Source: Bacteroidia bacterium
GTDB lineage: Bacteria > Bacteroidota > Bacteroidia > J057
DNA length: 64,000 nucleotides
Direction of reading: 5' to 3'
Assembly (NCBI GenBank): GCA_030430205.1
Contig: JAUIGE010000003.1
Location: forward strand, 369,994 to 433,993
Shown here: one piece after another, positions 33,910 to 42,233 of the stretch
How positions within the stretch are numbered: the first letter of the stretch is position 1
Layout: the number at the start of each line of letters is the position of its first letter
Notes under the pieces: generated by a model
The model's input: the letters and a program-made list of their open reading frames with translations, nothing else
The model's database searches: none
Told to the model about the DNA's origin: nothing
Made by a program: the position numbers and the translations under genes

Positions 33910-36261
33910 CTAAAACAAAATCCGATACTGCACCACCGGGAAAAGCCCTATCTGGTAAGTCGTCTCTATAGCGTCCGTCTCAGCACTGTATTGCTGGCTG
34001 AAGATATTCTTGTGGTTGGTCAGGTTGTTGAGGTCAACAGACCACTCCTGGGTGATTTTTTTGCTGTTTTGGCGGAAAGTGACTTTCAGGTCTGTGCGGA
34101 AATAGGGCGCGTATTTCTCAGAAAAAGCCAGCTCGCTGAAAAGAACGGTCTCGCCTTGCAGGCGTGAAGCCTCCAGGTCGATGGGCGTATAACGCTTATT
34201 GCCGGCCAGGGTGGTCCGCAGGTCCACGGAGAGGGTATTTCTCCCCAGTTTGAACTCTTTGCCTCCCAGCAAATTGACGATATAGTTACCGTTAAATGCG
34301 GTATTCCGCATGATCTCGTCGCTGCCCGCGTAGCGGGACTGGAAGAGTGAGGTCGTGAAAAGGAAGTAATAGGAATCGCTGAAAAATTTCTCCAGGGTCA
34401 GCTCAACCCCATAGTTTTCGCCTGTACCATCATTGTCGAGGCTGTCGATAGAAGGAAAGCCAAAGTCAGCGCCTGCATTCAGCATCGAAAAAGCACTGCT
34501 TTTTTGCTCCACGGCTGCGCCCCAAAGCTGCTGATAATACGCCTCGGCCTTCAGCCGCAGCGCCTCTGACAGCAGATGGTCATAGCCGATGACAGCCTGC
34601 AGGCTGCGGGTGAGATCCAGATTTTCATTGGTGCGGGTCGTCTGATCGCCCACATGGGTTTCCATGAAGTAAACCTGCAAAGGCTGTATCTGGCTGTGAA
34701 GGCCCAGCCCAAAATTCAGTTGCTGGCGTTTGTTGAGCTCGTAGCGCAAGCCCAGACGCGGCTCCAGCGCTTTCGAATCATTCAGCAAAAACTGCTGATA
34801 ATGCAGGCCTGTGTTCAGGCTCAGCTCATCGCTGAAGCGATGCTTCCACTGGGCGTAGGCCTGGAGGAGGCCTGTCTGACCGGAGAAGTCACGCAGGCGG
34901 ATAAACCGATGGGCCGATATCCGCACACTGTCGATGAAATGCGCATCATACAAATCCACAATCGCTCCTATCCGCAAGTGGTTGCGGGCATCGATCTTTT
35001 TGTTGAGGCGGTAGTTGGCGGAATACTTCAGGGTCGTATATGAATTGGCGAAAAAACGCACAGGCGTGCCGTCGTCTGTACTCAATGAATCAATTTCATT
35101 GCCGGAACGGATCGCAGAAGCGGACAGCACAAGCTTGCCATAGGTAGTGTTATTGAAAAGGTGGGTATGCGAAAGGCCGACTATGCCCGCTTTACCTTTG
35201 TTGTACAAATCTTCCCCTGTGCCATTGTAAAAATTGGCGTCCTTGTCTTTGGCCTCACTGTCCAGAAAGTTGATGCTGTTGACGCCTCCCATGCCGAATA
35301 GCACAAAGCGCCCCGCTTTTTCAGTAGGTACATCCACCTTGAAAACAAGGTCCTGGTATTCCGGGATCGCTGCCCCGGTTCCCAGATTGAAGCCCAGGGC
35401 ATTGATAACGCCCAGGGTAGAGTAGCGATAATTGGCGATAAAAGAAGCTTTGCTGTTTTTGGAAAAAGGCCCTTCGATGCCTGCTTCCAGGCCGTTGAAG
35501 CCCATTTGCCCCATGAATTCATATTTCTCATTGTTGCCGGAGCGCAGGTTGAGGTCAAATACGCCCGAGAGGGCATTGCCATACTCCGCCGGAAAGGCGG
35601 AGGTCATGAAGTCCGAGTTTGCGAGGTTGTTGTTGTTGAGCATGCTCACCGGGCCGCCTGTGGTGCCATTGGCGCCGAAGTGGTTGGGATTGGGGATGTC
35701 GGTGCCTTCGAGGCGCCAGAGGACGCCCGTGGGCGAGTTGCCCCGGATGATGATGTCGTTGCGGTTGTCGCCGACCTGGCCCACGCCAGCGAAGTTTTGC
35801 GCCATGCGCGCAGGGTCATTGCGGCTACCGGCATAGCGCTGCGCTTCTTCCACGCTGAAGGTGCGCGCACTCACCGTTGTCAGTTCATTGATGGCTTTGT
35901 GCTTGTCCGGCTCGGCGGAGATCAGGACTTCCTCGGTGCTGGTGACTTTTTCCTCCAGACCGATCTCCAGTACCAGTTCCTTGGCAGAGGTCAGCACCAG
36001 GTTGGCGCGGGTGATGGATTCATAGCCCAGGTACTCCACCTGGAGGGTGTAGCGGCCAGGTGGCAGATTTTCGAAACGAAAATTTCCTTCCTCATCGGCG
36101 ATCATGCCGCGTATCGGCTGGGTTTCGGGGAAGAAGACCTTTGCATTGGGCAAAGGTGTCAGGGTTTGCAGATCGAAGACCGATCCGCGGATCGTTTGCT
36201 GGGCGTAGCCATGGCTGATGGCGAGCAGCAAGAGTAAAAAGGTAGTGGCGACGTTTTTCAT
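33910..36261 (-). CDS. TonB-dependent outer-membrane receptor with CarboxypepD_reg domain
   Basis: About 783 residues from the ATG at 36261 (MKNVATTFLL). After the signal peptide, residues ~22-110 are a carboxypeptidase-regulatory-like domain (TIRGSVFDLQTLTPLPNAKVFF, RYTLQVEYLGYES). The plug domain begins ~140 (DPARMAQNFAGVGQVGDNRNDIIIRGNSPTGVLWRLEGTDIPN) and is followed by a beta barrel with a terminal aromatic strand (..IGLFPVVQYRILF). Such receptors import siderophores, glycans or other ligands with ExbBD/TonB energy; the cargo is unknown. There is no SusD-like gene beside it, so a carbohydrate role is not favoured. Confidence 0.93.
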   Translation of the reverse strand: MKNVATTFLLLLLAISHGYAQQTIRGSVFDLQTLTPLPNAKVFFPETQPIRGMIADEEGNFRFENLPPGRYTLQVEYLGYESITRANLVLTSAKELVLEIGLEEKVTSTEEVLISAEPDKHKAINELTTVSARTFSVEEAQRYAGSRNDPARMAQNFAGVGQVGDNRNDIIIRGNSPTGVLWRLEGTDIPNPNHFGANGTTGGPVSMLNNNNLANSDFMTSAFPAEYGNALSGVFDLNLRSGNNEKYEFMGQMGFNGLEAGIEGPFSKNSKASFIANYRYSTLGVINALGFNLGTGAAIPEYQDLVFKVDVPTEKAGRFVLFGMGGVNSINFLDSEAKDKDANFYNGTGEDLYNKGKAGIVGLSHTHLFNNTTYGKLVLSASAIRSGNEIDSLSTDDGTPVRFFANSYTTLKYSANYRLNKKIDARNHLRIGAIVDLYDAHFIDSVRISAHRFIRLRDFSGQTGLLQAYAQWKHRFSDELSLNTGLHYQQFLLNDSKALEPRLGLRYELNKRQQLNFGLGLHSQIQPLQVYFMETHVGDQTTRTNENLDLTRSLQAVIGYDHLLSEALRLKAEAYYQQLWGAAVEQKSSAFSMLNAGADFGFPSIDSLDNDGTGENYGVELTLEKFFSDSYYFLFTTSLFQSRYAGSDEIMRNTAFNGNYIVNLLGGKEFKLGRNTLSVDLRTTLAGNKRYTPIDLEASRLQGETVLFSELAFSEKYAPYFRTDLKVTFRQNSKKITQEWSVDLNNLTNHKNIFSQQYSAETDAIETTYQIGLFPVVQYRILF

Positions 36262-36429
36262 GATAAAAAAATTTCCTCCAAACAAGTCAGGGCTGTGCTC
36301 GCATCAAATGAAAAGGGAATGAAAGGCCTATAAGCCAAAATGAATTCCTCTTTTTTTGTAGGGAAAGGCAACTCTTCCTCCTCCTCGCTACGTGCTATTG
36401 CTATTGAATTAAATTAACCCTGACGTAAC

Positions 36430-36461
36430 ATTGGCAGAATAAGCACATTGTATTAGCTTTG
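36430..36461 (+). promoter_or_regulatory. Promoter-like boxes upstream of the DUF4956-HlyD-TolC operon
   Basis: TAGCTTTG (36454-36461) fits TAnnTTTG, with ATTG (36430-36433) 20 bases upstream as a weak -33 element. It lies 20 bases before the operon start. Confidence 0.45.
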
Positions 36462-36481
36462 GTGCCTCACACGAAAAAAGC

Positions 36482-37222
36482 ATGTTTGATTTAGAGCTTC
36501 TCAATTATGATCCGGAGACTCCCTCCTTTTATGTGATGCTGATCACTGCTCTATCGGCATTTTTCCTGTCGTCTCTCATTGCGATTACCTACCAGTTTAC
36601 GACCAAAAGCATATTTCGGAAAACGCATTTCCTGCAAGCCATGGCCCTTATCGGCATCGTGGCTGCCACGGTGATGCAGGCCGTAGGTGATAGCCTGTCC
36701 ATAGGACTAGGGATGCTGGGAGCTCTTTCAATCATCCGTTTTCGGACCGTATTGGACGATCCTCGCAACATCACCTTTATGTTTGCTTCACTGGCTGTGG
36801 GCATCAGTTGTGGTGTTTTTGGTTTTGGCATCGCCCTGACGGGCACCATCGTGTTTTGCCTGGCGGCCATCCTTTTGCGCTTTTCTCCCCTGAGCAATTC
36901 CAATGAACTCATCGGAGAGATCAGGTTGCAGGTTCCCAAAAACGACGAAGTACAAAGGGAAATAGAACAAAAAATGGGACGACACTGCCGCAATTTCGAG
37001 CTGGATCAGTTGCGCTTTCTCACCCCCAAAAAAGTGCGTTCCCTCAATGAGGACGGCATACAGGTAGAGGAAGAGATTTCCCGCGAAAACCTCCAGGAAT
37101 TCACCTACCTCATTCGGCTTGACAGACAAGCTACGGTCACCAAACTGACTTCCAGCCTGGAAGATGTAGTAGGCCTGGAAGAGTTGCGTTTGAGTTTCAA
37201 AAAACAACCCACCAAACTCTGA
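36482..37222 (+). CDS. DUF4956 family polytopic membrane protein
   Basis: 246 residues with four or so TM segments in the first 145 residues. The signature GALSIIRFRTVLDDPRNITFMFASLAVGISCG (~79-110) is diagnostic of DUF4956. The soluble C-terminal half (~146-246) has an RNA-binding-like alternation of strands and helices (EIRLQVPKNDEVQREIEQKM) like the ferredoxin-fold tails seen in the MgtC family. It is first in a tight operon with HlyD-like and TolC-like genes (5-base gap, then overlap), so it may be the inner-membrane part of an envelope-spanning system. Confidence 0.85.
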   Translation: MFDLELLNYDPETPSFYVMLITALSAFFLSSLIAITYQFTTKSIFRKTHFLQAMALIGIVAATVMQAVGDSLSIGLGMLGALSIIRFRTVLDDPRNITFMFASLAVGISCGVFGFGIALTGTIVFCLAAILLRFSPLSNSNELIGEIRLQVPKNDEVQREIEQKMGRHCRNFELDQLRFLTPKKVRSLNEDGIQVEEEISRENLQEFTYLIRLDRQATVTKLTSSLEDVVGLEELRLSFKKQPTKL

Positions 37223-37227
37223 TAGAG

Positions 37228-38241
37228 ATGCCGCGAGTCAATCTGTTTTATATCGCCGTCGGCCTGATCGGAATCCTGCTTTTTGGGCTTTTCAGGCCCA
37301 GTACGCATGGTGATTTGTCTTTTTACGGCTTTGCCGAAAGCAATGAGACCGAGATCAATTACAATTACCCGGTGGTCGTAGACCAGATTTTGGTGACACC
37401 GGGTCAGGCCGTGAAAAAGAACGATACTCTGATGAAAATTTCCCGGCGGCTGGCCAAAGAAAGCCTGGAAGACCAGGACTTTCGCATCGCTGAGCTGAAG
37501 GCTGAAGAGGCCCTTTGGCGACAAAAAAAGGAGAGCGAAATCGCTGAGGAAGAGCAGATAAAACAGACAAAACTGGAAGAAGCAGATATTCAGATCCGGC
37601 GGATAGAAAAAGAATTGGCTTTCAAAAAATCTATTTCACAGGAACTGAAATCCATCAGCCCGGCGACATCCGCTTACCAGCCACTGGAAGACCAGTTGGT
37701 GGAGTTGAAGGCAGAGAAAGAAAATACACGCCAGAGCTACGAGCTCCGTTTGAAAGGCTTGCGCAGTGAATTGCGTCTGGGCTACAGCCCCTATCAGGAG
37801 CAGATCAAGCGCCTGGCGGCGGAGCAGGAATTTGAAGAGGGGCAAAAGATCCAGCACATACTGGTCACAGCACCGACAGATGGACTGATTGGCAATATTT
37901 CCTGCAAGGAAGAAGAGCATATCCCCTCTTACACAACGCTCTTGTCATTTTATGAGCCGCATTCAGGCCTGGTCAATGGCTATGTGCATGAGGACCTCAC
38001 CTTGCAGGTGCAGATCGGCGACAGTTTTGTCGCGACATCACTCAAAGATCCGGATATGGCCTATCCGGGCCGGGTGATCGGTCTGGGTTCACGTATCGTG
38101 GAGATTCCCACGCGCCTGCGTAAGATGCCCGAAATCAAGACCTACGGTCGGGAAGTGCTGATCGAGATCAGCAAAGACAACCGCTTTTTACAAAAAGAGA
38201 AAGTCAGTCTTCGTTACATATCATCGGGAGGGGGAAAGTGA
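37228..38241 (+). CDS. HlyD-like periplasmic adaptor (membrane fusion protein)
   Basis: 337 residues with one N-terminal TM segment (~7-25). A first half-lipoyl motif is VVVDQILVTPGQAVKKNDTLMKI (~49-71); a long coiled-coil hairpin runs ~75-205 (LEDQDFRIAELKAEEALWRQKK ... LEDQLVELKAEKEN); the second half-lipoyl is ILVTAPTDGLIGNISCKEEEHI (~213-234); a beta-barrel part ends the protein. That is the complete membrane-fusion-protein architecture used to bridge an inner-membrane pump with TolC. No pump ATPase or RND gene adjoins; the only membrane partner in the operon is DUF4956. Confidence 0.87.
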   Translation: MPRVNLFYIAVGLIGILLFGLFRPSTHGDLSFYGFAESNETEINYNYPVVVDQILVTPGQAVKKNDTLMKISRRLAKESLEDQDFRIAELKAEEALWRQKKESEIAEEEQIKQTKLEEADIQIRRIEKELAFKKSISQELKSISPATSAYQPLEDQLVELKAEKENTRQSYELRLKGLRSELRLGYSPYQEQIKRLAAEQEFEEGQKIQHILVTAPTDGLIGNISCKEEEHIPSYTTLLSFYEPHSGLVNGYVHEDLTLQVQIGDSFVATSLKDPDMAYPGRVIGLGSRIVEIPTRLRKMPEIKTYGREVLIEISKDNRFLQKEKVSLRYISSGGGK

Positions 38242-39431
38242 AAAAACTACTATGGATATGTGTTTTGGGGTGCCCTTTTATGCTGAAGGCACAATCTGCT
38301 ATAGATGCTGCGCAATTTTTTGCGCGGGCGCTGGCAGGCAGTGATACGGTCACTGAAATTTCTGGCAAGAGGATTCATTTTCCCTGGATAGAGGAATACG
38401 AAATTCGTACGCAGACACAGGATTTTGAGACCGATAAACAGCAATATACCCTCCGCGTTTCGCCCAGTACCCTCCAAAAGCGAAAAGCGCAAAAGGCGCT
38501 TTCAGAGCACCTCCGGCTTGCGCCGGACTTTCAGCAGCAGGAGGCCTATTGCGAGCTGATCTATGATGTTCATAGGGATTGGCTGGCGCTCTACCTGATT
38601 CATGAGGAGCAAAAGCTGCTGCGCAGGCTGGACACGGTTTTGCAAGATCGCCAGCGCATTTTTGAGAAAATGGCAGGCTCTTACGACTTTGATTTTCAGA
38701 AGCTGATCCGGCTTCAGACAGATCAAAACGACCTGCAGGTCGCCCTGCATGAGCTCTCGCTGCAAGCGGACCAATTGCGCGCAGCCTACGGCCTTTCTTC
38801 AACTACCTTTGACTTCCGCGACTTCATCACGGTAGAGGCTATACAGCAGCTCCTGGGAGCCGTCGCCAGCGATTCGCTCCCTCTGGTCGATGCCGAGTTG
38901 CTCTACGAGCAAGAGCTGCTCCAGCGCGAGATGGCGCTCGAAAGAGCAGAAAGCAGACAAATTTTTGATTTTGCGCAGTTCCGCTACGAAGGTCCGAGCA
39001 CGGACCTGTATCGGGAGCGGCTCTCGCTGGGTATAGGTCTGAGCATCCCCAACTCCGGCAATCGTCGCCTCAAGATGCAGGAACTGCATATCGAACAGCA
39101 AGCCCTCCAACGCGAGCAAGTGCGTGAGGCCGCAGCCTGGCAGCAAAATATGCAGGAGCTTCAGCAGAAGCTGTTGCGCGACATCGCCGCATTCCACTTC
39201 CACCAGCAAAGCCTGACAGAGGAGCGCCGCCAGCTTCAAAATCTCGGTAGCCAGATCGCCAAAAAAGAGGGCTATAGCCCGCTCCTCCTGCTCGATATCG
39301 AGGAACGCTATATCGACACCCGCCTGAAATCCTTCAGCAAACAGGAGGATATCCTCTATGATTACCTCCGCTATATGGAGGCGTCGGGACGACTTTGCAG
39401 TGGGGAGGATCGGAACTTTTTGGAACGATAA
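38238..39431 (+). CDS. TolC-family outer-membrane efflux protein
   Basis: 397 residues from a GTG at 38238 that overlaps the HlyD stop (GTGA), with a signal peptide (~1-18). Long amphipathic helices occur at ~95-180 and ~270-370 (AYCELIYDVHRDWLALYLIHEEQKLLRRL ... LKMQELHIEQQALQ). The segment ERLSLGIGLSIPNSGNRRLKMQ (~255-276) is the membrane-strand entry typical of TolC. Shorter than E. coli TolC (about 470) but containing both helical pairs. Forms the exit duct of the tripartite complex implied by the two genes upstream. Confidence 0.83.
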   Translation: MKKLLWICVLGCPFMLKAQSAIDAAQFFARALAGSDTVTEISGKRIHFPWIEEYEIRTQTQDFETDKQQYTLRVSPSTLQKRKAQKALSEHLRLAPDFQQQEAYCELIYDVHRDWLALYLIHEEQKLLRRLDTVLQDRQRIFEKMAGSYDFDFQKLIRLQTDQNDLQVALHELSLQADQLRAAYGLSSTTFDFRDFITVEAIQQLLGAVASDSLPLVDAELLYEQELLQREMALERAESRQIFDFAQFRYEGPSTDLYRERLSLGIGLSIPNSGNRRLKMQELHIEQQALQREQVREAAAWQQNMQELQQKLLRDIAAFHFHQQSLTEERRQLQNLGSQIAKKEGYSPLLLLDIEERYIDTRLKSFSKQEDILYDYLRYMEASGRLCSGEDRNFLER

Positions 39432-39451
39432 GATAAAAGGCTTTTTCCTCC

Positions 39452-40981
39452 CTAAATCCGATCCACCACCAACTTATACTTCGGATCATCCAAAACATTG
39501 ACATCAATGATGGCCTCTGCGTTTTTGAGCAGGGCCCTGCAATCCGGGCTCAAATATTTGAGGTGGACGGTTTTACCCACTTTTTGATATCGCTCGGTTA
39601 TTTTGTTCAAAGCTTCGATGGCTGACATATCCACCACGCGGCTTTCGCGGAAGTCAATGTAGATGACATCGGGATCGTTGAGGACATCAAATTTGGAATT
39701 GAAAACGGTGACGGAGCCGAAGAAAAGCGGGCCATAAATCTCATAGTGCTTGGCACCCTCTTCGTCAAAGCGCTTGCGCGCCCGGATGCGCTTCGCGTTG
39801 TCCCAGGCAAAGACGAGGGCGGCGATGATCACGCCGATGACCACGGCGAGCGCCAGGTTGTGAAGCACAGCCGTTACCAGGGTAACAACGACCATCACAA
39901 AAATGTCAGACTTGGGCATTTTATTGATCGTGCCAAAGCTGGCCCACTCAAAGGTGCCGATAGCCACCATGATCATCAGACCAGTCAGGGCTGCCATGGG
40001 CATTCTTTCGATCAGGTTGGCACCAAACATGATGAAGACCAGCAGCATGACCGATGCGACGATACCCGAAAGCCTGGCGCGGGCGCCGGAAGAGATATTG
40101 ATCAGGCTTTGGCCGATCATGGCGCAGCCGCCCATACCGGAGAAAAATCCGGAAAGGATATTGGCAGCGCCCTGAGCGATGGCTTCCTTATTGCCGCGAC
40201 CCCGCGTCTCGGTGATCTCATCTATGATGTTGAGCGTCAGCAGGCTCTCGATCAGGCCTACGCCTGCCATGATGCCTGCATAAGGCAGGATGATCATGAA
40301 AGCTTCGAAGGTGAGTGGAATTCCGGGTACGTGAAATGGCGGAAATCCGCCCTCAATAGAGGCGATATCGCCTACGGTTTTGGTGTCTATGCCCAATAAG
40401 ACCACCACCCCAAAAATGGTGAGGATGGCTACCAGAGATGCAGGAATCGCCTTGCTCAATTTGGGTAAACCCCAGATGATCAGCATGGTGACCAGCACCA
40501 GGCCGAGGAACATATAGAGCGGATTGCCGCTGAGCCAGGCGCCTGTGCTGTCTTTGAACTGATCCAGTTGGGACATAAAGATGATGATGGCCAGGCCATT
40601 GACAAAGCCAAAGATGACCGGATGTGGCACCAGGCGCATGAGTTTGCCGAGTTTGAGAAAACCGGCTGCCATCTGTATGATACCTGCGAGGACGACGGTC
40701 GCAAAAATATATTCAATCCCTTCCGCCTGCGCGAGGGTAACCAATATCACCGCCACAGCGCCTGTGGCGCCGGAGATCATGCCGGGCCTACCGCCAAAGA
40801 TGGAGGTCACAAGTCCCATCACAAAGGCCGCATAGAGGCCGGTCAGAGGAGATAGCCCTGCTATCAGGGCAAATGCTACCGCTTCGGGAATCAGGGCAAG
40901 CGCCACGGTCAGGCCGGATAAAATTTCTATTTTATAATCGACTTTCTGAGAGAGATCGAAGAGATTGAGATACTTTTTCAT
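39452..40981 (-). CDS. SulP-family anion transporter with STAS domain
   Basis: 509 residues with ten to twelve TM segments. The N-terminal LSGLTVALALIPEAVAFALIAGLSPLTGLYAAFVMG (~22-57) and FGGRPGMISGATGAVAV (~62-78) are the SulP signature. Residues ~410-505 are a STAS domain (YIDFRESRVVDMSAIEALNKITERY). Bacterial SulP proteins carry bicarbonate, sulfate or dicarboxylates; the substrate is not indicated by context. It is transcribed alone, convergent with the TolC-type gene, and its upstream gap carries heptamer repeats. Confidence 0.93.
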   Translation of the reverse strand: MKKYLNLFDLSQKVDYKIEILSGLTVALALIPEAVAFALIAGLSPLTGLYAAFVMGLVTSIFGGRPGMISGATGAVAVILVTLAQAEGIEYIFATVVLAGIIQMAAGFLKLGKLMRLVPHPVIFGFVNGLAIIIFMSQLDQFKDSTGAWLSGNPLYMFLGLVLVTMLIIWGLPKLSKAIPASLVAILTIFGVVVLLGIDTKTVGDIASIEGGFPPFHVPGIPLTFEAFMIILPYAGIMAGVGLIESLLTLNIIDEITETRGRGNKEAIAQGAANILSGFFSGMGGCAMIGQSLINISSGARARLSGIVASVMLLVFIMFGANLIERMPMAALTGLMIMVAIGTFEWASFGTINKMPKSDIFVMVVVTLVTAVLHNLALAVVIGVIIAALVFAWDNAKRIRARKRFDEEGAKHYEIYGPLFFGSVTVFNSKFDVLNDPDVIYIDFRESRVVDMSAIEALNKITERYQKVGKTVHLKYLSPDCRALLKNAEAIIDVNVLDDPKYKLVVDRI

Positions 40982-41518
40982 TCAATTTGTTAAAAGGAGC
41001 GAGACTGCGGATAACACTTTTTTTATTTTGGGGCCGCAAAACTAAGGGTTTTTTACTGGAAATCGCATTTGTGCGGAAAATTTGTTAGGGCGATTGCATC
41101 AAATGGTCGTAATACTTTGGGTTCTCCTTTTCGGTAGAAACTGGTTTAGGTTCTTTGAATGGAGAAGGGAGAAGGGAGAAGGGATAATGGAGAATGGATA
41201 ATGGATAATGGATAATGGAGAATGGAGAATGGATAATGGATAATGGATAATGGAGAATGGAGAATGGATAATGGAGAATGGAGGAAATGGTCTTACATTG
41301 TCAATTTTCCATTTTCAATTGTCCATTTTCTTCATTTTCTTCATTTTTCCTTGTCAGGAATCCGTGTTCAAAGTCAGGCAAAGCTTAGAGCATCTTCATC
41401 AGTACAAAATAATATTTTAAAATATTGATACAATCACCCTGGAAGATTTGTAGAATAGGCTGGATGTTCTGTGAAAAAAAAGGCAAATTGAAAGTAAACA
41501 TGTACATAAGACTGTCCC
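40982..41518. other. Long intergenic region, heptamer tract and nothing else recognised
   Basis: 537 bases between two divergently transcribed genes. Apart from the heptamer block at 41161-41350 I see no gene or terminator. Short open frames inside it merely read through the repeat. Confidence 0.6.
41161..41350. repeat. 7-bp tandem repeat, GGAGAAT/GGATAAT, 17 units plus inverted flank
   Basis: Seventeen consecutive heptamers at 41161-41279: GGAGAAG three times, then a mix of GGATAAT and GGAGAAT. From ~41295 to 41350 come C/T-rich inverted relatives (CAATTTTCCATTTTCAATT, TTGTCCATTTTC, CTTCATTTTCTTC), so the whole block can fold back on itself. Confidence 0.9.
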
Positions 41519-42178
41519 ATGAAAAAATTCATCCTATGCTGTCTGCTATTTCTCAGCTTTAGCCTGGCAAAAGCAGACCTCGGTATCCCGACGATTCAGG
41601 CTATTTGTAAAGTTACGCTCAAGGACGGTAGCACCGTTGAGGGCATGATTTCCTTTGGAGAGGGAGGCTATGCCTACCATTATCGGCCGCATGGCTTTTG
41701 TTTTATCCATGAGATGGGGGCGGTCAGCCTCAAGCTGTACGACTTTGATTTTCGCTCTTTTGAACCCAACCGCTTCCATGCCTACAGGGAGGGAAAGGCT
41801 CGGCTGTATTATCTCCAAAACAAGAATTTTCAGATTGCTCCTGAAACAGAATATGGAATCAATGATTCTACCCAAACGCTGACGCGCAGCACCCTGGATC
41901 GGGATGATTTTCAACTGATGGATGAGATGGTGATGTATAAAAGCCTATCTCAATCCCTTTTTGTGGAAGGGGAAAAGGAAAAAATCCGCATCGCTGTCAG
42001 CGAAATCCAATCTGTTGAGCTGCTGGAAAATCCAGGCAAAGCCTGGCTTGACCTCATCAAAGCTGCCCGCAAAAAGTACGAAAAAGAGAGCGATGATGAT
42101 GAGAGCACGGAGCCTGTGTGGTATCATGAGATCATAGGCGACAAGGCACTGCTGGAAGAGTTGAAGGGATATTTTTAG
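41519..42178 (+). CDS. Secreted protein of unknown function
   Basis: 219 residues with a signal peptide (to ~AKAD, 17-20). The mature part begins with a strand-rich module (ICKVTLKDGSTVEGMISFGEGGYAYHY) reminiscent of small Sm/SH3-like barrels, then charged helices near the end (IKAARKKYEKESDDDESTEP). No known family was recognised. It is encoded 55 bases upstream of the MMPL exporter on the same strand and could be its periplasmic partner, but no interaction motif is visible. Confidence 0.7.
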   Translation: MKKFILCCLLFLSFSLAKADLGIPTIQAICKVTLKDGSTVEGMISFGEGGYAYHYRPHGFCFIHEMGAVSLKLYDFDFRSFEPNRFHAYREGKARLYYLQNKNFQIAPETEYGINDSTQTLTRSTLDRDDFQLMDEMVMYKSLSQSLFVEGEKEKIRIAVSEIQSVELLENPGKAWLDLIKAARKKYEKESDDDESTEPVWYHEIIGDKALLEELKGYF

Positions 42179-42233
42179 CTCATCCCCACAGATTCCCCAA
42201 CAATCTGTTTATTTGTAGCCGAATTACAAACAC

